A stretch of DNA of 62,381 nucleotides from Myxococcota bacterium (GTDB lineage Bacteria; Myxococcota; JAJVIH01): positions 1-62,381 of the forward strand of contig JAJVIH010000037.1 of the NCBI GenBank assembly GCA_022072125.1, in the 5' to 3' direction. The position numbers were made by a program, and so were the translations under genes. This document shows positions 1-10,953 of this stretch, one piece after another. Numbering within the stretch: position 1 is the stretch's first letter; every line of letters begins with the position of its first letter. The notes under the pieces were generated by a model, which saw only the letters and a list, made by a program, of their open reading frames with translations, was not told the origin of the DNA and ran no database searches.

Positions 1-1
1 C

Positions 2-52
2 GATGAGGCGGAAGCGCGCTTGAAAGGATGGCGCACACAGCGGCTGGAATGA
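2..52 (+). CDS. C-terminal end of a truncated gene (unidentified)
   Basis: An open frame enters from the left edge and stops with TGA at 50-52, giving 16 charged, Arg/Glu-rich residues ending in RTQRLE. It is followed within 35 bp by the dispersed repeat. The stretch is too short to identify and could be chance. The parallel arrangement at the other end of the window, a gene end followed by the same repeat in the same relative orientation, makes a real gene end a little more likely. Confidence 0.3.
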   Translation, partial: DEAEARLKGWRTQRLE

Positions 53-86
53 AACGCGCGCCTGCGGATGAGCGTGCGCGTGCGAA

Positions 87-201
87 CCCGGTGCGGGCGA
101 AAAAAATCCCGGGCGATCCCGCGGAAGATCTTTGACAACCGAATATTCAGCGAAAGCGGGCGGGGAAAAAAACGCCCGTTGTTGAGAGCAGGGTGGTGGG
201 G
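87..201 (+). repeat. Left copy of a 115-bp dispersed inverted repeat
   Basis: This stretch matches the reverse complement of 62098-62213 with 6 substitutions and one 1-nt gap. It begins with the small palindrome CCCGGTGCGGG, holds two A7 tracts each set in GC-rich inverted arms (near 93-114 and 155-178), a central TTTGACAACCGAATA block, and ends in GTTGTTGAGAGCAGGGTGG. Similarity stops abruptly at both edges. It sits between the clipped plus-strand gene end and the 3' end of the SUMF1-fold gene, so it is intergenic. No transposase or target-site duplication is visible. Confidence 0.9.
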
Positions 202-242
202 GATGGGGGATGGCCGCGGAGATGCCGGTCCGGTCCGTCTGG

Positions 243-1130
243 CTACCGGCTGCCGCGCACGCAGCGAATCCCCACACGTTCATTGGCAAGCCCCGGAAAC
301 AGCGGAACATGGGTCGAACTTTTCAATTCTTCCGGCGGAGAGCGCCAGGATCCTCCCTTGGTCGCCACCTGCAGATCGGGAAGGATGGTGGAAGTCCATT
401 CAGCAACCCCGCCCGCCAGATCGCAGATCCCGGCGGCGCTGTCTCCATTGTGACGGGAACAGCCGCTCAGGTTCTGTATCTGCTGGGCGCAGCCCCATTG
501 ATCAGCGGATTTCCACCCGTAAAGCGCCCGCGAGCAGTCCGGCGGCGCGGAGCCCCACGGGTAGGTTCCACGCAAGCCGGCTTCGTCCTCCCATTCGCGC
601 GCGCTCGGGATGCGTCCGCCAACCCATTTGCAGAAGGCGGAGGCCTGCGCCTGGGTCACGCAATTCACCGGGGCCTGTTCCGGAACCGGTTTTTCCGCTG
701 GCGTCCAGGAGCAGAACCCGCCCGTGCGCGGTTCGGAACATTGCCCCGCTTTCACGCAACTCCGGTATTGTCCGACCGTCACTTCCCGGCGGGACATGAA
801 CAGTCCATTGCCCGCCAGGATCCATTCGATGGAGGCGGCCTCGGGTGATTTTCCCGGGCCGGATGACGGGCCCGCGCCGTCCGGCGCCGGTTTGCCCGGC
901 CGCGCCGCGGCGGCGGGGCTTGCGTTCCTGGCGTCCTTGCCGGATGCGATATCGGGCAAGGTCACCTCGGGGCAATCCTTGTCCCATGCGAGACATTTTT
1001 TCAGGCTCCAGCAGTAGTCTTCCCCAAATTCGCATTTGGGCTCCTGGGCCTGGCCCGCCCCCGCCCAACAGAGAACAGCAGCACACAGTACAGCCAGGAA
1101 ACCGGCTGAAATCCCGCTCACCCTTCCCAT
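243..1130 (-). CDS. Exported formylglycine-generating-enzyme (SUMF1) fold protein
   Basis: A 295-residue protein with an N-terminal signal peptide (hydrophobic stretch about residues 10-27, ending AGQAQ), a short Cys-containing segment, a Pro/Gly-rich linker (about 60-100) and a C-terminal SUMF1/FGE-sulfatase domain. Family hallmarks seen are REVTVGQY, the VNCVTQAQASAFC stretch, GGRIPSAREWE, a short D-L-A-G-G-V-A-E-W-T block and a C-terminal G-I-R-C-V-R. Such domains are often non-catalytic or act in Ser/Thr-kinase and surface systems, so sulfatase activation is not implied. Start is ATG at 1130; no strong ribosome site is visible. It is divergent from the PEGA gene. Confidence 0.8.
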   Translation of the reverse strand: MGRVSGISAGFLAVLCAAVLCWAGAGQAQEPKCEFGEDYCWSLKKCLAWDKDCPEVTLPDIASGKDARNASPAAAARPGKPAPDGAGPSSGPGKSPEAASIEWILAGNGLFMSRREVTVGQYRSCVKAGQCSEPRTGGFCSWTPAEKPVPEQAPVNCVTQAQASAFCKWVGGRIPSAREWEDEAGLRGTYPWGSAPPDCSRALYGWKSADQWGCAQQIQNLSGCSRHNGDSAAGICDLAGGVAEWTSTILPDLQVATKGGSWRSPPEELKSSTHVPLFPGLANERVGIRCVRGSR

Positions 1131-1224
1131 GGTTGAAGATTAGCACCGGTTCCAGCATGTCTTTCAAGTGATCGCCTGGCGATTTCCATCCGGCCGGAAA
1201 CCGGGCCATTCCGGACGCGGGCAT

Positions 1225-1254
1225 TTGCATCCCCCGATGGCCTGGAGATATAAA
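1225..1254 (+). promoter_or_regulatory. Candidate sigma70 promoter for the PEGA gene
   Basis: A TATAAA -10 box (1249-1254) lies 18 nt after TTGCAT (1225-1230), about 40 bp upstream of the ATG at 1294, which itself has a GGAGGA ribosome site 9 nt before it. The -10 is near consensus and the -35 weak. Confidence 0.4.
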
Positions 1255-1293
1255 ACCGCCTTTGTTACCGCTCCGTCTGGAGGAATTGTTTCC

Positions 1294-3066
1294 ATGTTGC
1301 GAACAGGAACTCTTATTTCCCTGTGGGTGGTCTGCGCCGCATCCCTCGCGGGCGCGCCGGCCTTGGCCCAGGACAAGCAGAAAGTCATGATGTTTCCGCT
1401 GCAGCCGGTCCTGCAGGGAACCACCGAAGACAATGCGGGCAAGCTGGATGAAGCCCTTCAGAACGAATGCATGAACCTGCCCGATGTGGAGGTCATCCCC
1501 GGACCGCGTCCAACCGCCACGGCGGACGCGCCCGCCACGGCGGAGGAAGACACCGGCGACGCGGACAAGGTCGAGGCGCCCAACCGCTCGAAGGAAATCT
1601 CCAAGGCGGACAAGGACCTGGCCGCCGCGGACAAGGAGTTCCAGAAGAAAAAATGGGGGCCCGCCCGCAAACTCTATAAAAGCGCGATGGATGGCTACAT
1701 GTCCGCGCTCGACGGGCTGGGCGATTACGCCAACCTCAAACGTGCGCTGGAAGGCGTCGCCATCTGCTACCTGCGCACCGCCGAGGACGAGAAGGGCGAG
1801 GAAACCTTCGCCGATCTGATCCGCATGGACCCGGAATACAAGCTGGATGAGCAGAACAATCCGCCTCTGTATCTGACGCTGTACAAAAAGCAGCGCGACA
1901 AGCTGCTGAAGTCAAAGCGGGGCGTCCTGCAGGTCACGGCCGATATCCCCGATTCAACGGTGATCTTCAATGGCAAGACCATCGGCGCCGCGCCCGCCCG
2001 GCTGATGGATATCATCCCCGGCTACCACGTGCTGACCGTGAAAAGCCCGAAGGGTCATGTCTGGTCCCAGCGCGTCAAAGTGGACGCCGGCGCCGCCGCC
2101 AATCAGGACGTGAAATTCGCCCAGGCCGCCGCCGCGCCCAAACCCAAGGCGGCGCCAGCCAAAAGCGGATCGCCCGCCGACATGGTTTTCTCGAGTCTGC
2201 GCGAGAACAAGATTGATTTCGAGACCCGCAACCGGGTGTCGGGAATCGCCAAGGCGAAGGGGGCTTCCTGGGCGATTTTCGGCGGCGTGGCGGCCAACGC
2301 CCAGGGCCTGATGGTCATGCAGGCCTATCTGCTGAGCACCAAGGACGCCAATATCTACGCCATCAAGCGCGGGGAAGTGGACAGGGACATGCTGAACGTG
2401 ACCGTGCAGGTCTTTGAAATCGCCGAGGATATCAAGGCGAAACTGGCCGCTCCCGGATCGCCGGTGGGCAACGCCGCCATCCCGGTGGTGAAGGACGCCG
2501 CCGCCCCCGCCAGTTCGGCCCCCGTGCTGGGCGGCCCCGCCGCGCCGGGCGCGGCTCCCGCCGTGTTGCCATCCGCGCCGATGGTGGAATACGCGGTTCA
2601 TCCCAAACCAGCCGAGGATGCCGGGGCCGTGGGTCCCATGGGTCCCGCCGCTCCCGCCGGCATGGGTCCCGCGATGCCCGTGGGCCCCGCGGTTCCCGCC
2701 GGACCCGCTGGTCCTGCGATGCCCGCCGGTCCGGCCGCGCAGGCGCCGCCGGCGGTCCAGCCGGGCGTTCAGCAGCCCGCCGGACCTCCTCCTGGAACCT
2801 TCCTGCCGCCAGGGGCCGGCATGCCCGGTTCCGCGCTGGGACAGGCGCCGAGAAAAGGCAGCTATGATGAACTGCTTGGCGCGGGCACGGTGGCTCCCGG
2901 AGCCGGTCAGCCGGGAAATATCGATGAAGAGTGGGAATACTGGTACGAGAAATGGTGGGTCTGGACCATCATCGGAGCGGTTGCGGTGGGCGGCGGAGTC
3001 ACCACGTACGTGTTGACGCGCCCGGGACCAGCGACCACCGCCACGGCCACCTTCTCGCTGCAATGA
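1294..3066 (+). CDS. Exported PEGA-domain protein with Gly-Pro-rich segment and C-terminal anchor
   Basis: A 590-residue protein. The chosen ATG follows a GGAGGA site and gives a clean signal peptide (LISLWVVCAASLAGAPALAQ); a longer in-frame start at 1168 lies upstream of the promoter. After an acidic, TPR-like helical region (about 95-215) comes a PEGA domain (about 217-285), then a domain containing GASWAIFGGVAANAQG, typical of myxobacterial PEGA proteins. Residues about 395-530 are low-complexity with PMGP/PAGP repeats. A single hydrophobic helix (WWVWTIIGAVAVGGGV) near the C-terminus suggests membrane anchoring. Its stop overlaps the bolA start (ATGA). Function unknown; probably an envelope structural or sensory protein. 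Confidence 0.75.
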   Translation: MLRTGTLISLWVVCAASLAGAPALAQDKQKVMMFPLQPVLQGTTEDNAGKLDEALQNECMNLPDVEVIPGPRPTATADAPATAEEDTGDADKVEAPNRSKEISKADKDLAAADKEFQKKKWGPARKLYKSAMDGYMSALDGLGDYANLKRALEGVAICYLRTAEDEKGEETFADLIRMDPEYKLDEQNNPPLYLTLYKKQRDKLLKSKRGVLQVTADIPDSTVIFNGKTIGAAPARLMDIIPGYHVLTVKSPKGHVWSQRVKVDAGAAANQDVKFAQAAAAPKPKAAPAKSGSPADMVFSSLRENKIDFETRNRVSGIAKAKGASWAIFGGVAANAQGLMVMQAYLLSTKDANIYAIKRGEVDRDMLNVTVQVFEIAEDIKAKLAAPGSPVGNAAIPVVKDAAAPASSAPVLGGPAAPGAAPAVLPSAPMVEYAVHPKPAEDAGAVGPMGPAAPAGMGPAMPVGPAVPAGPAGPAMPAGPAAQAPPAVQPGVQQPAGPPPGTFLPPGAGMPGSALGQAPRKGSYDELLGAGTVAPGAGQPGNIDEEWEYWYEKWWVWTIIGAVAVGGGVTTYVLTRPGPATTATATFSLQ

Positions 3067-3350
3067 GCCACGAATCCACCCTGGCGTGGATGGACCGCCG
3101 CCTGCGGGAAGAACTGGCGGCCACCGAGGTGCTGATTCACGACGACAGCCGCCGCCACGCCGGTCATGAAGGCGCCAAAAGCGGCGGCGGCCATTACTTC
3201 GTGACCGTGGTGTCTTCCCGTTTCGCTGGGCTGACCCCCGTCAAACGCCACCGGCTGGTGAACGGCGCCCTGCGGGAAGGTTTCGGGCCCCGCATCCACG
3301 CGCTTTCCATCACCGCGCTCACCCCGGAAGAACACAAACAAACCGGGTAA
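3063..3350 (+). CDS. bolA: BolA-family protein
   Basis: A 95-residue protein with the BolA pattern: an ELAATEVLIHDDSRRHAGH strand-turn segment, GGGHYFVTVVSSRF, and the helix-turn RHRLVNGALREG followed by IHALSITALTPEE. BolA proteins partner with monothiol glutaredoxins in Fe-S cluster trafficking and also act as morphology or stress factors. The ATG is inside the preceding gene's stop (ATGA), which indicates translational coupling; a start further upstream would duplicate the PEGA gene's coding. No glutaredoxin gene is nearby. Confidence 0.85.
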   Translation: MSHESTLAWMDRRLREELAATEVLIHDDSRRHAGHEGAKSGGGHYFVTVVSSRFAGLTPVKRHRLVNGALREGFGPRIHALSITALTPEEHKQTG

Positions 3351-3385
3351 GCCGGCTGTCCGGATGGTTGGAATGGAGCGGCGCA

Positions 3386-3409
3386 GCCCGCCGGAAGCTT
3401 CTGGCGGGC
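3386..3409. terminator. Perfectly symmetric hairpin between convergent genes
   Basis: A 24-bp near-palindrome (GCCCGCCGGAAG / CTTCTGGCGGGC, one G-T wobble) lies between the convergent bolA and epimerase genes. There is no T-run on either side, so it is at best a weak or factor-assisted bidirectional terminator. Confidence 0.3.
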
Positions 3410-3457
3410 GGGGCGGCCCGTCTCTGGAGATTGCAGCGGCAGGGCAAAGGATGGCGG

Positions 3458-4450
3458 CTACAGCCAGCCTTCCTTCTTGTACCATTCCCAGGTCAGGCGA
3501 GTACCGGTTTCCCAATCCACTTGGGGAGCCCACCCCAACTCCCGCCGGGCCTTCGTGGAGTCGCAAACCCAGTGCGGCTGGGCCAGTTCATTCAGCTTGT
3601 CGCGCGTCAGCATGACAGCCTTGCCCGTGATCCTGCCGTAGGTCTCGGTGAAAAAAGCCCCGATTCCCATCACCCACAACGGCATGGATATCCGCAGCCA
3701 GGCGCGCTGTCCCATGGATTTTTCCAACGTCTCCAGCATGTCCTTCCACACCCGCACCTCGCCATCCTCGATGAAATAGGCGCTGCCGCTGGGAACGTCC
3801 GCCTCCGCCGCCCGGATGAGCGCCGCGGCCGCATCGGCCCCGTAAATCACGCTCAGGGTGTTCTGGCCGCCATCCAGCATGGGCAAGACGCCCTTACGGA
3901 TGGAGTCGAAAAACGCCCAGCACTCCTGGTCGCGGGGGCCGTAAATCAGCGGCGGGCGGACAATCGTGACGGGAAGCCTGGAAGCGTACTCACGGGCCTT
4001 GATCTCTGCCTCCAGTTTGCTGCGGCCATAGTGTGTCACCGGCTTGGGGGCCTTGTCCGCCTCTTCGGTCAGCGGCTTGCCATCCAGCGACGGCCCGATC
4101 GCCGCCAGGCTGGATACCAGCACGAAGCGCTTCAATCCGGGGTTATGCTGGACAGCGGCTTCCAGCAAGACCGCCGTGCCGCCCACGTTGACCTCACGGA
4201 ATCCGGCGGGCGTGCGCGCCTTGACCAGTCCCGCGGAGTGGATCACGGCATCCACTCCTTTGACCGCTTCCGCCATGGCGGCCTCGTTTTCCACCGGGCC
4301 TTCCGCGTATTCGATGTTGCGGAGCGAATCGAGAAATTTGCGGTTCGAGCTTTTCCGCACCACGCAGCGGACAACATGTCCCTGCCCGCTCAGTTGTTCC
4401 GCCACATGGGAGCCAAGAAAACCGGTGGCGCCGGTCAGCAGAATTTTCAT
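3458..4450 (-). CDS. NAD-dependent epimerase/dehydratase (extended SDR)
   Basis: A 330-residue extended short-chain dehydrogenase. The N-terminus KILLTGATGFLGSHV carries the intact Rossmann glycine motif, followed by a VSSLAAIG serine block and Y-G-R-S-K at the catalytic YxxxK position, plus RPPLIYGPRDQE. Substrates of this broad group include nucleotide sugars, sterols and flavonoid-like carbonyls; the sequence does not decide. The ATG at 4450 is preceded by GGAGGCTCCG, a good ribosome site, and removes a 26-residue extension lacking family similarity. It stands alone between convergent bolA and the minus-strand metabolic run. Confidence 0.85.
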   Translation of the reverse strand: MKILLTGATGFLGSHVAEQLSGQGHVVRCVVRKSSNRKFLDSLRNIEYAEGPVENEAAMAEAVKGVDAVIHSAGLVKARTPAGFREVNVGGTAVLLEAAVQHNPGLKRFVLVSSLAAIGPSLDGKPLTEEADKAPKPVTHYGRSKLEAEIKAREYASRLPVTIVRPPLIYGPRDQECWAFFDSIRKGVLPMLDGGQNTLSVIYGADAAAALIRAAEADVPSGSAYFIEDGEVRVWKDMLETLEKSMGQRAWLRISMPLWVMGIGAFFTETYGRITGKAVMLTRDKLNELAQPHWVCDSTKARRELGWAPQVDWETGTRLTWEWYKKEGWL

Positions 4451-4552
4451 CGGAGCCTCCTGGGCAGCCCGGGGTGTTGGGTTATCGAACCGGGAAGCAC
4501 TGATATCCCCTGAAAGCGGCGATGGCAATGGGAGAGTTGATTTCCCAACGCC

Positions 4553-5308
4553 CTAACCGGCGAAGAGCACGCGGGCCAGTTCTTCCGGCGCCTCCTGGAT
4601 TGGCAAATGGGCCGCCCCCTTCAGTTCGTGAACCTTCAGGTGAGGCCAGATGCGCCGCCATCTGGAAAGCCCGTCGCGGATGGCCTGAAAGGTGCGTTCC
4701 CCGTGGACGATGTCCACCGGCAGCCGCAGCGCGGCGAAGTCATCCACTCCCCGGATTCCCCCCAGCAGGCGCAGATACCTCAGGGTCACGGCGTGGTTCA
4801 CGGAGCCGAATGACGTCACCATTCCGGTTTCCGTCTCCATGCGCCTGCTTAGCGACGCATTGGCGATCAGCCTGCCCAGCGGATTGGCGAAGGTTGAATA
4901 ATAGGGAATCTCTCCCCCCGGAACCGTGAACACCCGGAAGTACCACGGCATCCAGGCGAAGGGGTCAATCAGCACGAGGCGCCGGAAGCGGTGGGGCGCC
5001 AGCATCACCGCGTACAGGCCCAATAACGCGCCGCTGCAATTTCCCAGAAAGATCATCGGGCCGCCGGGAACCGGTTCCATGTCCCTGGCGATTTCACGGG
5101 CGATGGAAGGGATATCCCACCGTTCCGGGGGCGCAGAGGCGCCGTAGCCCGGCATGTCCGGAGACAGGATGCGATAACCTGCCGGAATCAGCCGCTCCAG
5201 CGGAGCGAAGGTATTGTGATCGCCGCCCCAGCCGTGCAATCCGTAAATGGCTTGCGGTCCATGACCAAACACATGCTGATGCAGCGGACTGGCGGCGGCG
5301 CTGCTCAA
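4553..5308 (-). CDS. Alpha/beta hydrolase with a cysteine at the nucleophile elbow
   Basis: A 251-residue alpha/beta hydrolase fold: IYGLHGWGGD near residue 25 (oxyanion loop), SPDMPGYGASAP, the nucleophile elbow F-L-G-N-C-S-G (Cys about 91) where most relatives have Ser, an HGERTF turn near 205 and a C-terminal GAAHLPIQEAPEEL supplying His. A Cys-His-Asp/Glu triad is known in dienelactone hydrolase relatives but uncommon in this BioH/MenH-like subgroup. The only sensible start is TTG, 6 nt after the purA stop, so it is probably the last gene of the aminotransferase-serA-hisZ-purA transcript. Substrate unknown. Confidence 0.75.
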   Translation of the reverse strand: MSSAAASPLHQHVFGHGPQAIYGLHGWGGDHNTFAPLERLIPAGYRILSPDMPGYGASAPPERWDIPSIAREIARDMEPVPGGPMIFLGNCSGALLGLYAVMLAPHRFRRLVLIDPFAWMPWYFRVFTVPGGEIPYYSTFANPLGRLIANASLSRRMETETGMVTSFGSVNHAVTLRYLRLLGGIRGVDDFAALRLPVDIVHGERTFQAIRDGLSRWRRIWPHLKVHELKGAAHLPIQEAPEELARVLFAG

Positions 5309-5314
5309 GACGGA

Positions 5315-6634
<1,320 letters not shown>

Positions 6635-6669
6635 TCAAAGCACCCTTTGATGCGGACCGTTGGGGAGGA

Positions 6670-6698
6670 AGTATAATCTCTTTCCGGATCAATTTCAT
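6670..6698 (-). promoter_or_regulatory. Candidate internal promoter for purA
   Basis: On the minus strand ATGAAA (6698-6693) and TATACT (6675-6670) are spaced 17 nt apart, ending about 40 nt before the purA ATG. The -10 is good and the -35 moderate (4 of 6). Confidence 0.35.
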
Positions 6699-6711
6699 CT
6701 CCGGCGCATGA

Positions 6712-7943
6712 TCATCCGCCGGGATGTTTTTCCATGCCGGAGTCATCGGCCGCCAGGTTGCTGACCTCGCCATTGGGACCGGGAACGATCACCAGGCTGA
6801 ATCCGTGACGCACGGCGTAACGCTGGGCCGCGGCGGGTTCGACCCCGTGCAGCACCGCCACGCTTTCTCCCTGATCGCGCAACCGCTGGATGGTCGCCCA
6901 CATGTGATCGCCGCCGTCGGACACCACCACCACGCCGCTCTTCGCCGGCGGCCCCTGGAGCAACGCCAGCGAGACCATCTCCAGCGCGAAGCCGACCGCG
7001 GGTTCATCCTTGCCGTACACGCCCATCAGGCGATCGTAACGTCCGCCAGAGGCCACGGCGTGGCTGGCTCCGTGGGCGTACACGCGGAAGGTCGGGCCGG
7101 TGTAGTATTCCACCCCGCGCACTTCCCCCAGATCCACCGAAACCTCCACGCCCAGCTTGATGAGCCGCCGCGCCAGCGCGCGGAGTTGGGCGAAGATTTC
7201 CTGCAGCCCCGCTCCGGCCAGGATCCTTTCCGCGCGCCCGATCACCGGAGCATCGCCGTGCAGGCCCGTCAACGCGGTCAGCATGGCCGCGGCGCCGGCG
7301 TCCACTCCCGGCTGGGCGTCCAGCAGTTCGCGCAGGTTCGCTTGGTTCTTGCGTTTGAGCATGGACCAGACCCGCGCCTGGACTTCGGGGGAAAGCCCGG
7401 CGCGGCGCGCCAGTTCCCGCACAATGCCCATATGGCTGAGATCGAATACCGGTTTCGCCACCCCGCAGGCGCGCAGCGTCTCCAGCGCCAACTCGATGAT
7501 TTCCAGATCGGCCTGGATGCCGCCGTCGCCGACCAGTTCCACGCCCGTCTGAAAAATCTCCCGGGGCTCCCCGTGATCCACGGAGCGGTGGCGCATCACC
7601 CGCCCCTCGTAGGAAAGCCTCAGCGGCCGGGGAAGATGGGCCATGCGCTGGGCGACCATGCGCGCAATCTGGGGCGTGATGTCCGGGCGCAAGGCCGCCA
7701 CGCGGCCATCCAGCGGATCCACCAGGCGGAAGAGCTGATCCCGCCGGCTTTCCGGCATGCCCTGCTCCACCGATGCGGCGGTCTCCAGCATGGGCGTGAT
7801 GACCGGCTGATATCCCCAACGCCGGGAAACCGCGGCGAAGCGCGCCTGCAGGTCCAGAATGACCCCGGCGCCGGGCGGCGTGAAATCAGACACCCCCGGC
7901 GGAAGTGCGGAGGCTTTTCCTCCGGCGGAATCCCGGGAGTCCA

Positions 7944-7944
<1 letters not shown>
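6712..7944 (-). CDS. hisZ: ATP phosphoribosyltransferase regulatory subunit
   Basis: A 410-residue histidyl-tRNA-synthetase-like protein. It has class II motifs 1 and 2 in the HisZ form: LPPGVSDFTPPGA at the N-terminus, LRPDITPQIARMVAQ, and the YEGRVMRH / EIFQTGVELVG segment in place of active aminoacylation residues. There is no tRNA anticodon-binding domain. HisZ pairs with short-form HisG to catalyse and feedback-regulate the first step of histidine synthesis. The ATG at 7944 shares its base with the serA stop (TGATG), so translation is coupled. A 24-residue upstream extension of the frame is serA coding sequence read in another frame. No hisG is in the window. Confidence 0.9.
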
Positions 7945-9548
<1,604 letters not shown>

Positions 9549-9630
9549 GGTCAACTCCGGTTGCGGCGCCAGGGGACCATCCCCCGCGCTTCAGACATGT
9601 TCATCGTCACGGGCCGTTTTTTCCGGCGGT

Positions 9631-10770
9631 TCACTCGGACAGAATGGCCTGCGCGGCGGTCACGCCGGCGCCCAGCTTCACGTTCCAGCCCAGGTCCTTC
9701 AGGGTCATCTCCAGCGCGCCCAGCGCCAGCAGCACGTCCATGCGGTCGTAGTAGCCGATGTGGGCGATGCGGAAAACCTTGCCCTTCAGGTGATCCTGGC
9801 CGTCGGCGAAATTCACGCCGTACTTCTTGTTGACGTGGGAGCGGATTTTGTCCGCGTCCACGCCTTCGGGGGCCACTACGGTGGTCAGCGCGCTGGAGGA
9901 CGCCGCCTCATCGGCGAAGAGCTTCAGGCCCAGCCCCTTCACGCCCGCGCGGCAGGCGCGCGCCAGCCGGTCATGCCGGGCGAAGACATTCTCCAGCCCC
10001 TCTTCCTTCATCATGCGCAGCGACTCGCGCAGGCCGATGATCAGGGAGATGGCGGGAGTGTAGGCGGTGGTGTTTTTCTCCTGCGATTTTTTCTCGCGGA
10101 CGTAATCAAAGTAGTAGCGCGGACATTTGGCGGTCTCCGCGGATTTCCAGGCCTTGGCGCTGACGGCCGCCATGCCCAGCCCCGGCGGCAGCATGAAGGC
10201 CTTTTGAGAACCGGTCACCACGACATCCAGCCCCCATTCGTCACACGGGATGCTCCACACCCCCAGGGCGGTGATGGCGTCCACGAGGATCAGGGTGTTG
10301 CGGTTGCGGGTCAGTTCAGCCAGTTCCCGCACCGGATTGGCCACGCCCGTGCTGGTTTCCGAGGCCACCACGAACACGCCCTTGATGGCGGGATCGGCGT
10401 CCAGGCGCTTGCGGATTTCCGCCGGGTCAACGGCCTTGCCCCATTCGACCTTCACCTCGTCCACGTTCAGGCCATAGGCCTTGCCGATATGGGTCCAGCG
10501 TTCGCCGAATTTTCCGCCGTTGATCGAAATGACCTTGTCGCCCGGCGAGAAGAAGCTGGCGATGGCTCCTTCAAAAGCGCCGGTTCCGCTGCTGGCGAAC
10601 ATCAGGGCGTCGCTTTTGGTTTGGAAAATCCACTGCAGGTCCTGCCGGACTTCCGCGAAGATCGACTCAAACTCCTTGGTGCGGTGGTGCAGGATGGGGG
10701 CCGCCATGGCCAGCGAAACGCGCTCGGGCACGGGGGTGGGTCCAGGGGTGAACAGGTATTTTTTACTCAC
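9631..10770 (-). CDS. Class V aminotransferase, probable phosphoserine or serine-glyoxylate transaminase
   Basis: A 379-residue PLP enzyme: TPGPTPVPERV at the N-terminus, ASSGTGAFEGAIASF for phosphate binding, VDAITALGVWSIPCDEWGLD, and the lysine-bearing VVTGSQKAFMLPPGLG. Sequence places it among alanine/serine-glyoxylate aminotransferases rather than classical SerC. Its place directly before serA suggests it supplies the second step of serine synthesis (phosphohydroxypyruvate to phosphoserine), as class V relatives do in some archaea and other bacteria. Start is GTG with GGAGG 8 nt upstream. Function assignment is inference from position. Confidence 0.85.
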   Translation of the reverse strand: MSKKYLFTPGPTPVPERVSLAMAAPILHHRTKEFESIFAEVRQDLQWIFQTKSDALMFASSGTGAFEGAIASFFSPGDKVISINGGKFGERWTHIGKAYGLNVDEVKVEWGKAVDPAEIRKRLDADPAIKGVFVVASETSTGVANPVRELAELTRNRNTLILVDAITALGVWSIPCDEWGLDVVVTGSQKAFMLPPGLGMAAVSAKAWKSAETAKCPRYYFDYVREKKSQEKNTTAYTPAISLIIGLRESLRMMKEEGLENVFARHDRLARACRAGVKGLGLKLFADEAASSSALTTVVAPEGVDADKIRSHVNKKYGVNFADGQDHLKGKVFRIAHIGYYDRMDVLLALGALEMTLKDLGWNVKLGAGVTAAQAILSE

Positions 10771-10810
10771 GGCGAACGCCTCCGGAAACTCGGGTTCAAA
10801 AGCGGCGCGG

Positions 10811-10840
10811 ACGGTACAATCGGGCCCAATGCAGTGTCAA
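10811..10840 (-). promoter_or_regulatory. Candidate promoter of the aminotransferase-serA-hisZ-purA operon
   Basis: A consensus TTGACA (10840-10835) is followed after 18 nt by TACCGT (10816-10811), about 40 nt upstream of the aminotransferase GTG, in the 183-bp gap after the SDR gene. The -35 is perfect; the -10 matches 3 of 6. Confidence 0.35.
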
Positions 10841-10953
10841 CTGAACGGGATTCCCGGCGCGCGGGCGATGTCCGCCGCGGCAGGGAGCCGGCGCGTGATC
10901 GCCGCGCGATCCGCCGCCGGAACAACCAGAACGAGCCGGAAAATCCCCCGCTT

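Noticed and set aside
87-201. The terminal repeat read as a CRISPR leader or array
   Set aside because: A-tracts and the TTTGACAACCGAATA block look leader-like, but no direct repeats or spacers follow in either copy and no cas gene is present. Kept only as a test to run.
1954-3063. 369-residue minus-strand open frame opposite the PEGA gene
   Set aside because: Gly/Arg/His-rich shadow of a Gly/Pro-rich gene with no recognisable features.
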